The notes under the pieces are model-generated. The model saw only the letters and a program-made list of their open reading frames with translations, searched no databases and was not told the DNA's origin. 64,000 bases of DNA from Alphaproteobacteria bacterium (lineage in GTDB: Bacteria > Pseudomonadota > Alphaproteobacteria > UBA8366). Position numbers and translations under genes: made by a program. Of this stretch, positions 52,329 through 60,982 are shown piece by piece (position 1 is the stretch's first letter; each line of letters opens with the position of its first letter). The stretch is taken from assembly GCA_021774335.1 (NCBI GenBank), contig JAJFJD010000001.1, positions 248,001 to 312,000 of the forward strand. The letters are read 5' to 3'.

Positions 52329-53330
52329 ATGGAACACAAGACCTCTCCAATGAATGGCGATTTCGGCATCATGATCGAGGGCGTGACCCGGCGCGATCTG
52401 GCCGACGAGAATTTCCAACGCGACGCCTTTGATCTCTGGACCCGCCACGGCGGATTGCTGGCCGTGCGCGGCGAGGATTTGACCGATATCGCGCCCGACG
52501 AACTCGTGGCCTGGTCGAATATCTTCGGCGCCGTCGAGAACCAGAGCCTGGCGGCGCGCGAAGACAAGATGGTGAAAGGATTCCCGATCCTGAAGATCGG
52601 GAACCTCAAGAACAACGCCGGGGAACGGACGGCTCAATTCTCGTCGGTGCCTGCACTCCAGAGCGACGCCGACATTCGCTACAACCCGGAAACCCGCCGG
52701 CCCGTCTGGCACACCGATTCGACCTTCCGGGAGAATCCGCCGATCGGCTCGGTCTTCCATTGCCGGCAGGCCCCGCCGCAGGGTGGTGAAACGCTGTTCG
52801 CGGATACGCGCGGCGCCTTCGCACAGTTAGAAGAGTCGAAAAAGAGCGAACTCGCCGCGTTGGAGGCAGTGTGCTCGCTCGCCCATCATGACAAGAAAAT
52901 CAACCTGTATTCGCCGGGCTACCCGGTCCTGACCGCGGAACAACGGGCAGCCAATCCGCCCCGGCGCGTGCCGATCGTGCTGAAACATCCGGTCAGCGGC
53001 GAGCCCGCCTTGTATGGATTGAACAGTTCAACCTGCGCCGTGCTTCCGAAAGGGCAGGACTTTTCCGGCGACGATTTGGACACCTGCGATTTGGAAGGCG
53101 TCGAACATGACAGCGTCCGTATCTGGCGGGACATGCTGCCCTACGTGACCGGACCGGACTTTACGGTGAAGTGGTGCTGGCAGCCGGGCGACATCGTCGT
53201 GTGGGACAACCGGTGCACGATCCACGCGGCGACCGGGTTCGAATACGACCGCTACCCACGCGAGATGTGGCGGCTGACGCTGTTGGATAAGTCTCAATCG
53301 GATGGGGCGCAGGCGCACGCCGCCGAGTAA
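52329..53330 (+). CDS. TauD/TfdA-family 2-oxoglutarate dioxygenase
   Basis: A 333-residue Fe(II)/2-oxoglutarate dioxygenase, a different branch from the one at 29662-30600. The metal triad is His and Asp of VWHTDSTF near 118-123 and His of WDNRCTIHAATGF near 297-309, with Arg of YPREMWRLTL binding 2-oxoglutarate. The N-terminal DFGIMIEGVTRRDLAD replaces the usual GAEVxGxDL. ATG 52329 gives a normal length; an earlier in-frame ATG at 52269 is possible. It opens the catabolic part of the window. Confidence 0.88.
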   Translation: MEHKTSPMNGDFGIMIEGVTRRDLADENFQRDAFDLWTRHGGLLAVRGEDLTDIAPDELVAWSNIFGAVENQSLAAREDKMVKGFPILKIGNLKNNAGERTAQFSSVPALQSDADIRYNPETRRPVWHTDSTFRENPPIGSVFHCRQAPPQGGETLFADTRGAFAQLEESKKSELAALEAVCSLAHHDKKINLYSPGYPVLTAEQRAANPPRRVPIVLKHPVSGEPALYGLNSSTCAVLPKGQDFSGDDLDTCDLEGVEHDSVRIWRDMLPYVTGPDFTVKWCWQPGDIVVWDNRCTIHAATGFEYDRYPREMWRLTLLDKSQSDGAQAHAAE

Positions 53331-53369
53331 CGCCATGACTTGAGTCGGGGCGGCTGATCCGTCCCAGGA

Positions 53370-53903
53370 TCAGCCCGGATGCCGGGGCGCGTGGATCGGC
53401 CGGAAGATGCGTACGGTCCAACCTTCCGCCGGTGCGTCGGGGACCGTCGCGTCCCCGTCCGGGTCGATCCGGACGCCGCGCTGCACGATCGTCGCGTCGA
53501 GGCCGACGATCTCAAGCGGCGTAAACCCATCCGGCAATGCGGGACTGTCCGGCGTGTACCGGTCGATCAGAACCATAGAGCTGCCGTCCGGCACGTCCAT
53601 GCTCTCAATGTCGCCCTGCACCAGATTGCGGTCCCAATTTGTCATCTTGGCGCGGAAGGCCGGATCGACCGAGTTGCGCCCGGCCTTCGACGTATAGTTG
53701 TCGCTGGTCATCACGTCCGCGTCCCGCAGCCGGTAAACCGCCATGAACGGCGCGCTCGCTTCGTGGGTACATTCGTAACGTTGCGCCGATTGGAAGCCGT
53801 CGATCGTCAGCAGCATCGAAATATGGTTGCGATAGAAGTCGTCGAATTCAGCGCGGTCCTCCGACGCCGGGTAGTGCATTTCAACCATGTAGAACGTCGC
53901 CAC
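53370..53903 (-). CDS. Dimeric alpha-beta-barrel-like protein of unknown function
   Basis: A 177-residue cytosolic protein. Its first 90 residues (MATFYMVEMHYPASEDRAEF, DDFYRNHISMLLTIDGFQSAQRYE, FMAVYRLRDADVM) have the strand-helix-helix-strand rhythm of EthD/stress-responsive barrel proteins. The second half repeats a similar pattern (SMVLIDRYTPDSPALPDGF). Such proteins can be small oxygenases or isomerases in aromatic pathways, but no catalytic set is obvious. It sits among TauD and cupin genes of probable catabolic function. Confidence 0.6.
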   Translation of the reverse strand: MATFYMVEMHYPASEDRAEFDDFYRNHISMLLTIDGFQSAQRYECTHEASAPFMAVYRLRDADVMTSDNYTSKAGRNSVDPAFRAKMTNWDRNLVQGDIESMDVPDGSSMVLIDRYTPDSPALPDGFTPLEIVGLDATIVQRGVRIDPDGDATVPDAPAEGWTVRIFRPIHAPRHPG

Positions 53904-53992
53904 CGCGCAAACTCCTCTGTTTCGTTGGATCCCATGATTACGCCGTCTTCATTTGTCTCATGGCCGCCCCCGCGCCGCCAAATCAGCCGGAT

Positions 53993-54022
53993 TTGGTGAA
54001 CACGCGGCGCTTTCTTTATAGT
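53993..54022 (+). promoter_or_regulatory. Candidate promoter for the cupin dioxygenase gene
   Basis: TTGGTG (53993-53998) and TATAGT (54017-54022) are separated by 18 bp, 34 bases before the ATG at 54056. Confidence 0.35.
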
Positions 54023-54055
54023 CGGCGATAGATCGACAACTTTTAGGTGAGACCG

Positions 54056-54568
54056 ATGCCCGACACGGTTGAGAAGCGTTACTCGCCGCTTGTCCCACAG
54101 GACATGCTGGACGAAATTTTTTGGAAGGATGGACGCGAGCCCGAGGATGAACGGCTCTGGGTGCCGAACGGCCCCGGCCGCTGGTCCCGGCCCCTCTGCC
54201 TGAATGTCAGCCAAGGCTATTGGGTCCATCTGACCAAGGTAACCCAGGCGGGCGTCATCTCGCGTCACCGCCATCCCGCGCCGGTCCATGGGTTCGTGCT
54301 GGAAGGCCGCTGGCGTTATCTGGAACGCGACTGGGTCGCCACGGCGGGCAGTTATCTGTTCGAACCGCCGGGGGATGTCCATACGCTGGTCGTGGACGAA
54401 GGCGACACCATGCTCACCCTCTTCCACAACTCGGGCGCGCTGCTGTATTGCGACGAAGAAGGCAACACCACCGGCACGACCGACGTGTTCGATAAAGTCG
54501 CCACGGCGCGCGAGCATTTCGAATCCGTCGGGCTTGGCTCCGACTACGTCGAGCGGTTCATCCGTTAG
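54056..54568 (+). CDS. Cupin, 2,4'-dihydroxyacetophenone dioxygenase-like
   Basis: A 170-residue single-cupin protein. GVISRHRHPAPVHGFVLEGRWRYLE near 67-91 is cupin motif 1 with His ligands, and FEPPGDVHTLVV near 103-114 motif 2. The overall pattern, with the DEEGNTTGTTDVFD segment near 135, matches the 2,4'-dihydroxyacetophenone dioxygenase family, non-haem iron enzymes that cleave a C-C bond beside a carbonyl. AGGTGAG precedes the ATG. Actual substrate unknown. Confidence 0.8.
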   Translation: MPDTVEKRYSPLVPQDMLDEIFWKDGREPEDERLWVPNGPGRWSRPLCLNVSQGYWVHLTKVTQAGVISRHRHPAPVHGFVLEGRWRYLERDWVATAGSYLFEPPGDVHTLVVDEGDTMLTLFHNSGALLYCDEEGNTTGTTDVFDKVATAREHFESVGLGSDYVERFIR

Positions 54569-54589
54569 GGGGAGGCCCCACCCGGTGCG

Positions 54590-55465
54590 CTATACAGGCT
54601 GCGCCCATGCATAGTCCTGATAGCCGTCCGCATACGCGTTGTTGTTGATCGCCGGGTCGCGGTTGATCATCGGCCGCGCGTAGAGCGGATGGGTCATCGA
54701 GCGGATTTCATGCTCCAGTTGATATAGAACCTTGCCGTTTTTCGGATCATAAATGTCCACGAAACGGTATTGATGCTGGTTGCTCTCCTGCGTGATGACC
54801 TTGCGCTTCATCAGCTTCTTGTGTGGACCGGAAAAGTCGCCGACGTAAAGCTGGAGATGGTGGCCGTCGTAAGCCGGCAGCTTTTTGCTGGTTTCACGGA
54901 AGATGAGCGACTGACTCGGGCCCACGGAAATCCGCGCCGCACGACCGCGACCTGCCTTGTCCACCGTCGCGGTCGCGCCGATGACGTCGCTATAGAACCG
55001 GCCGATCCCAGGCGCCGTCCCCGTCGGCACATCGAACTCCACATACGGAATGCCAAGCCGGATCGGACCGAACCGAGACTCGGGTTGGTGACAGCGCAGG
55101 CGATTGCCCCACGGGCAGGTGACGTCGACATGACGTTTGCCCGCCTTATAGCCAAACTTCGTGCCCGCCAAGTCGCCCCGAACCGTTTCCAGGCGGTCGA
55201 CAAGTTGGTCGAGCGACGGCACGACAAGACCGGTACGGCCCCGAACCACCTGCGGATCGCCCACCGGAAGATGAAACTGGCTGCGGCCCATATTGACCCA
55301 CATGTTGACCACGCCGGTCACCAGGTAGGGGTCGCGCGTGAACCCCAGACCCATAATGTAGAACAGTGTCGCCAGCCGTTGATCCGGTACGGCGACGTTC
55401 ATGTGTTCAAGGCCGACAGCATTGCCGAGATCCTCGGCGCTACGATCATATTTCCGTTTTTTCAT
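54590..55465 (-). CDS. Two-domain VOC-family protein
   Basis: A 291-residue VOC protein. The first half begins GLEHMNVAVPDQRLATLFYIMGLGFTRDPYLV near 17-48, and the second half begins GIPYVEFDVPTGTAPGIGRFYSDVIG near 135-160. It ends with YQLEHEIRSMTHPLY, supplying a metal-ligand Glu. The size fits extradiol-dioxygenase-like enzymes, although the full ligand set is not certain. ATG 55465 begins MKKRKYDRSA; an in-frame start at 55501 is less likely. It follows the carboxylesterase by 110 bases. Confidence 0.8.
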   Translation of the reverse strand: MKKRKYDRSAEDLGNAVGLEHMNVAVPDQRLATLFYIMGLGFTRDPYLVTGVVNMWVNMGRSQFHLPVGDPQVVRGRTGLVVPSLDQLVDRLETVRGDLAGTKFGYKAGKRHVDVTCPWGNRLRCHQPESRFGPIRLGIPYVEFDVPTGTAPGIGRFYSDVIGATATVDKAGRGRAARISVGPSQSLIFRETSKKLPAYDGHHLQLYVGDFSGPHKKLMKRKVITQESNQHQYRFVDIYDPKNGKVLYQLEHEIRSMTHPLYARPMINRDPAINNNAYADGYQDYAWAQPV

Positions 55466-55575
55466 GGGGCACTCCGCGGCTGAGAAGCTGGTGAAATTCA
55501 AATTTCTTCGATTGAACTTAGCAGTAGCGTACTGGTTTCAGAAACAGCCGCCACCCTGCAGTAAAACATGTGCGA

Positions 55576-57147
55576 TTAGTCGGCCGCCGGTTCCGCCCAT
55601 TGGGCGTCCGAGATGAAACGCGGACACGCATTGATCCGTGCCAGGTCCGCCGGCTTTGGATCATTCTTGACACGGCAGTCGTTGTCGAAAATCATCGTAG
55701 CGCGCGCCTCGGCGTCGAAAGGCGTCCAATCCGGCAGTCCCGCATGGTTCGGATCGCCGGTGTGCGCGAAAGCGATCCACGCCCCCATCACGCGCGCCAT
55801 CAACGCATCCTGCTCCGGGCCTTCGCCGACAAACTCCTTCGCGATCCCGACATTCCCGAAGGCGAAGGGAATGCACAGCGTATGTGGCGACTTCAGCATG
55901 CCGCCGAGCACCGGGGTCTTCCACGTGAACTCATACAGATAGGCCGGGGCGCCACCGCGTGCAGCTTTTCGTTCAGCCGCCTCCACGCCGTTGCGGCGGT
56001 ACATATGGTCGCTGGTGATGACGTTATAGATGTCCCGTCCGCTCATGCCTGCGCGGGTTTCACGGTATCCGGCGATCAGCGCGGCCGACCCGTCCTCATC
56101 AATCCCGACGAAGCGGGCAATCTGTTGCCTAAGGTCGTCGTCGGTCAGCGCGAGTTTGTCCGGGTCGACGACCACGTCATAGAAAGATTTTTCCGTCTCG
56201 CAGGAACCGATCATCAACGGCACATCCGAAGCAAGATCGGGGGCCGAGGGGTCGAAGGGATGGTTCGGAATCTCCCGGCCGTCAGCCACCGGCCGGAAAC
56301 TGTCATTTCCATTCCGGCCTTTAACGGCGGCGTGGTAAGCCGCAAGCAACGTATCCGCCGGGACTTGCTGTATATCTTCGGCACTCTCGATGCCGAGCGC
56401 CTTTCGCAACTGGCGCATCGACCGCGCGGCGCTTTCCGGCGTCGCCAATTGCAGCATCGACGACGCGCTTTGGATGATCGCCTTGTGAAACAGGCCCTTG
56501 GCGCGCGGCATAGTCATCATCACCGCGACTTTCGAACCGCCACCGGATTGCCCAAAGATCGTAACGTTCCCGGGGTCGCCGCCGAACGCTGCGATATTCT
56601 CACGGACCCACTCAAGCGCCTGAACGATATCCAGCATGCCCGCGGTGCCGGAATCGGCGAACCGATCGTCCCCGTCGCCGAAATAGGCATAGCCGAAGGC
56701 GTTCAGGCGATGGTTCAGGGTGACGACGACAACGTCGCCGGCCTTCGCCAGATTGCCGCCGTGCAGCCCGGGCGCACCACCCGATCCGAATTCGAAGCCG
56801 CCGCCGTGCAGCCACACCATGACCGGGCGGTCGGATCGGTTATCGAGCGCCGGCGCGTAGACGTTGAGGCCGAGGCAATCTTCGCCCGTCGGCGTCATGT
56901 CGCGGATCCAGGCATTCGCCGGCCGTATCTTGCGCGGCGACTGCGGCGTCTTCGGCGGAAGCGCCAAGCAGTCCCGGACGCCGGTCCACGGCGTTGCCGG
57001 TTGCGGCGGTCGGAACCGGTTCACGCCCGACGTATCCGCGCCATAGGGGATACCCAGGAAATCATATCCAACGGCGGTGATGCCGCCGCGCACGGTACCG
57101 GTCGCGATCTCGACCAGCGCCTCGTCCATCTGTATCTGCGTGCTCAT
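55576..57147 (-). CDS. Type B carboxylesterase
   Basis: A 523-residue alpha/beta hydrolase of the carboxylesterase/para-nitrobenzyl esterase family. The N-terminal GIPYGADTSGVNRFRPPQPA and EDCLGLNVYAP are typical. The oxyanion hole is VWLHGGGFEFGSG near 110-122, and the nucleophile Ser is in IFGQSGGGSKVAVMM near 198-212, with Glu and His expected later. GAGGAGG precedes the ATG. It is the third gene of a ThDP enzyme-RidA-esterase operon, so it probably hydrolyses an ester that feeds or leaves that pathway. Confidence 0.92.
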   Translation of the reverse strand: MSTQIQMDEALVEIATGTVRGGITAVGYDFLGIPYGADTSGVNRFRPPQPATPWTGVRDCLALPPKTPQSPRKIRPANAWIRDMTPTGEDCLGLNVYAPALDNRSDRPVMVWLHGGGFEFGSGGAPGLHGGNLAKAGDVVVVTLNHRLNAFGYAYFGDGDDRFADSGTAGMLDIVQALEWVRENIAAFGGDPGNVTIFGQSGGGSKVAVMMTMPRAKGLFHKAIIQSASSMLQLATPESAARSMRQLRKALGIESAEDIQQVPADTLLAAYHAAVKGRNGNDSFRPVADGREIPNHPFDPSAPDLASDVPLMIGSCETEKSFYDVVVDPDKLALTDDDLRQQIARFVGIDEDGSAALIAGYRETRAGMSGRDIYNVITSDHMYRRNGVEAAERKAARGGAPAYLYEFTWKTPVLGGMLKSPHTLCIPFAFGNVGIAKEFVGEGPEQDALMARVMGAWIAFAHTGDPNHAGLPDWTPFDAEARATMIFDNDCRVKNDPKPADLARINACPRFISDAQWAEPAAD

Positions 57148-57180
57148 GTTGATTCCTCCTCGTGGTCGGAACGCCGGCGA

Positions 57181-57591
57181 TCAATCCGCACTGATAACCG
57201 CCTCGACATCGATCTCCATCATCATTTCCGGACGCGCCAGGCCGTTGACGATCAATCCCGTCTGACAGGGGCAGACACCCTTCAGCCATCGCGCCAGAAC
57301 GGAGAATACCGGGACCCGGAATTCCCGATCGGTCAGATACACCGTCGTCTTGACGATGTCGTTCAAGGATGCGCCGGCCTCGCGCAACAGGACATCGGTG
57401 CACCGCATCGCATTGTCGGCCTGCGCGGCGGGGTCGCCCTCACCGATGAAGTTACCATCGAAATCGAGGCCGGTCTGACCGCGTACCCAAATCCTGTTGC
57501 CCGCTTTCACGGCCATGGCCAGCTCGTACTCGAACTCTTCGCCTTCGTAGGACATTGTATGGGCATAGGTCCGGTAGCGCTGGTGCGGCAT
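57181..57591 (-). CDS. RidA-family protein
   Basis: A 136-residue YjgF/YER057c/UK114 protein. RidA hydrolyses reactive enamine/imine intermediates; other subfamilies act in catabolic pathways. GNRIWVRGQTGLDFDGNFIGEGDPAAQADNAM near 31-62 is the characteristic block, followed by AGASLNDIVKTTVYLTDRE. The C-terminal PEMMMEIDVEAV is the family signature, but the conserved catalytic Arg of archetypal RidA is replaced in the CQTGLIVNGLARPE region, so a non-RidA Rid subfamily is likely. Start 13 bases after the ThDP enzyme. Confidence 0.87.
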   Translation of the reverse strand: MPHQRYRTYAHTMSYEGEEFEYELAMAVKAGNRIWVRGQTGLDFDGNFIGEGDPAAQADNAMRCTDVLLREAGASLNDIVKTTVYLTDREFRVPVFSVLARWLKGVCPCQTGLIVNGLARPEMMMEIDVEAVISAD

Positions 57592-57604
57592 GATCAGATC
57601 CCCA

Positions 57605-59326
57605 TCAAGATTGCAGCGCGTAGGGCATGTACCAGCTCTGATCCGCGCCGGCGCCGACATTGGCGATATGAACGTCGAGCACGAAGGGCTCGCCCGCGGC
57701 CTGTGCATCGCGGCCACGCTGCAGCGCCGCTTCAAGTTCGCCGGGTTCGTGCACATGCATGCCGTCGATACCCTGCGCCTTCGCCAACATCACGAAGTCG
57801 ATCGCCGGGTCGCCGAGGAAGGTTTCCGGATAGCGGTTCTGCTCTTTCATGCTGCCGCCCCAGGAGGCGAAATTCGTGCGCACCGTCTGATACTGCATGT
57901 TGTTCCAGACGACCGTGAGGATCGGCAGGCTGTAGCGCGCCATGGTCCAGAAGCCGGACGCGCTGTACATCACCCCGCCGTCGCCGATGCCGAGCACAAC
58001 CGGCCGATCCGGCGCCCCAAGCTGCGCGCCGATCGCGGCGCCCAGGCCATAGCCCAGGCTGCCGCCATAGGTCCGCACCATGCGCCAGTCATCGTCGCCA
58101 TAGCCCAAAGGCATGAGATGGTCCGAGGCGCGGAAATTCTCCGACACCAGCATCGTGTTCTCGGCGAGCGTCCGCGCCATGGCGTCGCCGAGATAGGTCG
58201 GATGGATCGGCGTCTGCGCGCTGAGTTCCATCGCCTGTCCGGCTTGGGCTGCCGCCCGCTCCTGACTCTGCGCGGTCAAGTCCTGCTTGCGTTTCTGGAT
58301 ATGCTGCAGATTCGCATGATCGGGTTTCCAAAGGCCGTTCAGCGCCGTCAGCGTGTGCCGCACGTTGCCCCAGATATCAAGGTCGAGCGCGAAGGTATTG
58401 CCCATCATTGCTGGGTCGTGGCCGATGGCGATGATCGTCCCGGTATCAGTGAACTTGTCGTCCTGCGCGTTGGCTCGCGTGTTCTGCCGATATCCGACGC
58501 AGAAGACGACGTCGTAGCCGCTGTCGGGAATGTTATCGATCATCCCGACATAGTTCGGGTGTTTCAGGGGAAAGGCACCGTAGTCGTAGAACCCGACCGC
58601 GGTCGGCAGGGCATAATTCTCCGACAGTTCCAACAACTCGCGCTGCGCGTCGGCGGTCCGGACGTCCGGACCGACCAGCAGCAGCGGGTTTTCGGCATTG
58701 AGCAGCGCGTCATGTATTTTGCCGAGCGTGGACCCGCCCGGCGTCTCTGCCATCTCCAGTGGATGGGCTGCCTGGATCGTCCCCTCGACGCCCGTCGCGT
58801 CCAGCGCCGGACTTGAGAAAGCGAGATAGACCGGACCGGTCGGCTTGGTCCCAGCGGCCTTGAAGGCGCGCCGCGTGGCCATCGGAATGCCGCGCGCGTC
58901 GATGACCTCCCAGCGATTCTTGGTGATGTCCTCCACCGCGCCCATCTGGGAAAAGCCGCTCGACGCGCCAAGCGTGTTGTGGTCGCCGAAGGTGCCGTTG
59001 TCGCGCAAGGCCGCGGTGACCACCATCGGCGAGCCGTCGAAATAGGCGTTCTGAAGCTGGCCGGAGCCTTGGCGCGTTCCCGCCGCCAGATGCACGTTCA
59101 CGAAGGCCGTCTTGTTCGCCGCCTTGGCATAACCGTCGGCGGCCGACAGGACGAGCGATTCCGCCAGCAGCAGGATCGGCTGTACGCCCGGCACGGTCAG
59201 GAAGGCGTCGAAGAATCCTGCTTCCGCGCTGCCCGTATTCGTAAACGCATACTCGACGCCCTGGGCGACGAGTTGATGCATGAGCAATTCCCCGCCCGTC
59301 CCGACGACTTTCTTCTTTGCGCCCAT
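57605..59326 (-). CDS. Thiamine diphosphate-dependent enzyme, acetolactate synthase-like
   Basis: A 573-residue three-domain ThDP enzyme. The N-terminal domain has GVEYAFTNTGSAEAGFFDAF and the activating Glu of LLLAESLVLSAADGYAK near 55-70. The ThDP motif is GIGDGGVMYSASGFWTMARY, then VWNNMQYQ near 462-497, the GDG...NN pattern. It does not carry the FAD-site features I would expect in true acetolactate synthase, and resembles benzoylformate decarboxylase-type or uncharacterised catabolic members. First gene of an operon with RidA and carboxylesterase. Confidence 0.85.
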   Translation of the reverse strand: MGAKKKVVGTGGELLMHQLVAQGVEYAFTNTGSAEAGFFDAFLTVPGVQPILLLAESLVLSAADGYAKAANKTAFVNVHLAAGTRQGSGQLQNAYFDGSPMVVTAALRDNGTFGDHNTLGASSGFSQMGAVEDITKNRWEVIDARGIPMATRRAFKAAGTKPTGPVYLAFSSPALDATGVEGTIQAAHPLEMAETPGGSTLGKIHDALLNAENPLLLVGPDVRTADAQRELLELSENYALPTAVGFYDYGAFPLKHPNYVGMIDNIPDSGYDVVFCVGYRQNTRANAQDDKFTDTGTIIAIGHDPAMMGNTFALDLDIWGNVRHTLTALNGLWKPDHANLQHIQKRKQDLTAQSQERAAAQAGQAMELSAQTPIHPTYLGDAMARTLAENTMLVSENFRASDHLMPLGYGDDDWRMVRTYGGSLGYGLGAAIGAQLGAPDRPVVLGIGDGGVMYSASGFWTMARYSLPILTVVWNNMQYQTVRTNFASWGGSMKEQNRYPETFLGDPAIDFVMLAKAQGIDGMHVHEPGELEAALQRGRDAQAAGEPFVLDVHIANVGAGADQSWYMPYALQS

Positions 59327-59508
59327 GGATTCGACTCCCGCACTTGCTGTTTTCCACTGAAGGTTATCGGAGAAGTATAGGCATCCGGCCGAACCGCCGC
59401 CAATCCGGTGCGCCGGGGTTTGCCGTTCCGTTTTCCAATCCGTCGAGCGGCAAATCGATTTCTGCGTTATCCTGACCGATATCGACCGTACTGGGACAGG
59501 ATGACGCC

Positions 59509-59880
59509 ATGCCGATTATCCAAATCGAAGACGCACCGCGCGAAGAACACGAGTCTGGCCGCATTTATCAAACGCTGGTGGGGGACGACGAGGGGTCGAC
59601 CCCGGTCCGCGTCGGCATTCAGACGTCGCCGCCGGGCTATTCCACCGGCACGCATTCACACCCTTACATGGAAGTCGTCACCGTGCTCGACGGCACCGGC
59701 GAAGCCTGGATCGACAGCGAAGACAACGTCACCGCCATCGGTCCGGGGTCAACGATCGCCGCCCCGCCAAACACCGCACACGGGTTCCGCAATACGGGCA
59801 CAACGCCGCTGCGGACGATGGGTGTTCATGCATCCTCGACACGGATCACGCACCGCGCCGGTCAAACCACCGACTTCTAG
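59509..59880 (+). CDS. Small cupin protein
   Basis: A 123-residue single-domain cupin. GYSTGTHSHPYMEVVTVLDGTGEAWID near 42-68 is motif 1 (His and Glu metal ligands) and STIAAPPNTAHGFRNTG near 80-96 motif 2. It begins MPIIQIEDAPREEHESGR. Such proteins may be metal-dependent isomerases or dioxygenases, or sugar-binding domains. It has AGGA upstream and is divergent from the ThDP operon. Function unknown. Confidence 0.85.
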   Translation: MPIIQIEDAPREEHESGRIYQTLVGDDEGSTPVRVGIQTSPPGYSTGTHSHPYMEVVTVLDGTGEAWIDSEDNVTAIGPGSTIAAPPNTAHGFRNTGTTPLRTMGVHASSTRITHRAGQTTDF

Positions 59881-59898
59881 CGGCCTGGCCGCCACCCG

Positions 59899-60756
59899 TT
59901 ACATCAGGTGTTTGCGGAAGAACGCCACGATCGGGTCGGACGCCTCGTGAGTGTCGCGGCCGGATTTGTCGATATGGACGATCTCGATCTGCCCGCCTGC
60001 CTTCTGATAATTCGCGGCGAAACGCTCCGGTTCGTTCAGGTCGACGGGAGACTCGGTGTCGCGATAGTCATGCACCGGGTCGGGCTGGCTTTGCACCCAG
60101 ATCGCCGGCGGCGTCTCAACCACTTCCCCGGCTTCGAGCAGCAGCATCGGATTCCCTTCCGCCATATTCTCCTCGGTCTTCCAGTAAAGGTCATGGCGCG
60201 CCGGGATGTCGCCGACCCAGCCCGGCGTGTCGTCGCTGTTCGTCAGCCGAACCGCCCGGCGGTAGCGTGACAACGGGTTGATGACCGGCCAGGTCATGCC
60301 GACACACCGCACACTGGCGTCGACCGCGGGTGCGCCCGCATCCAGTGCGATCGACGCATATCGCGGATCGAGCGGCCGCATTGCCGCCAGCATGGCCAGA
60401 TGCCCGCCGCTCGACTGACCGGTAACGCCGACCCGCTCCGGATCGAGACCCAGCTCGGCCGCGTTGGCTTTCAGGTAGCGGATCGCGTAGTTGATATCGA
60501 TCAGCGAACTGGGATAGCCGTCGCCCGCATGGCGGAAATCCAGCGCTGCAGCGGCAATGCCGGCATCGGCCAACGCCGCATCGCGTTTTCCGCATTCTGC
60601 GAGGTCGCCCTTGCACCAGGCGCCGCCGTGCAGATCCAGAACGACCGGGAACGGACCTTTGTCTGCCGGGCGGAACAGCCGCAGGATCATCGACCGGTCG
60701 CCATGACGAAGGTATTCGATATCTTCGGTGGTGTGGTTCAGCGTTTCAGTGGCCAT
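59899..60756 (-). CDS. Alpha/beta hydrolase (esterase/lipase-like)
   Basis: A 285-residue alpha/beta hydrolase of the BD-FAE/hormone-sensitive-lipase-like group. The oxyanion motif is VVLDLHGGAWCKGD near 33-46, the nucleophile Ser lies in VGVTGQSSGGHLAMLAA near 110-126, and Asp/His near QPDPVHDYRD and SGRDTHEASDP complete the triad. No signal peptide, so cytosolic. ATG 60756 was preferred to 60765. Single gene, opposite in direction to the 2-hydroxyacid dehydrogenase. Confidence 0.87.
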   Translation of the reverse strand: MATETLNHTTEDIEYLRHGDRSMILRLFRPADKGPFPVVLDLHGGAWCKGDLAECGKRDAALADAGIAAAALDFRHAGDGYPSSLIDINYAIRYLKANAAELGLDPERVGVTGQSSGGHLAMLAAMRPLDPRYASIALDAGAPAVDASVRCVGMTWPVINPLSRYRRAVRLTNSDDTPGWVGDIPARHDLYWKTEENMAEGNPMLLLEAGEVVETPPAIWVQSQPDPVHDYRDTESPVDLNEPERFAANYQKAGGQIEIVHIDKSGRDTHEASDPIVAFFRKHLM

Positions 60757-60982
60757 TGGATACATCCCATTTGTTTGTTGGAGTACCGGCGCGATGACTC
60801 AGAAGGAGTCCCGCCACGCTCATTCGGATCAGTGTAGCGCAACGGCCGGAAGCGTCATAGTGGGCCGGCGCCTGGGCCGACTTGTCGATCCGCCGATGGT
60901 GCGCCACAGTGGCTGGTGAGACGACAGGTGACGGCAATATCAAAAGGTTCGAAGAGAATGCAGAACTGCGGGGCGAATTGGC

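Noticed and set aside
55570-57918. A 782-codon open frame on the plus strand
   Set aside because: It is antisense to the carboxylesterase, RidA and ThDP genes, is rich in Arg/His/Asp as antisense readings of high-GC genes are, and has no domain pattern.
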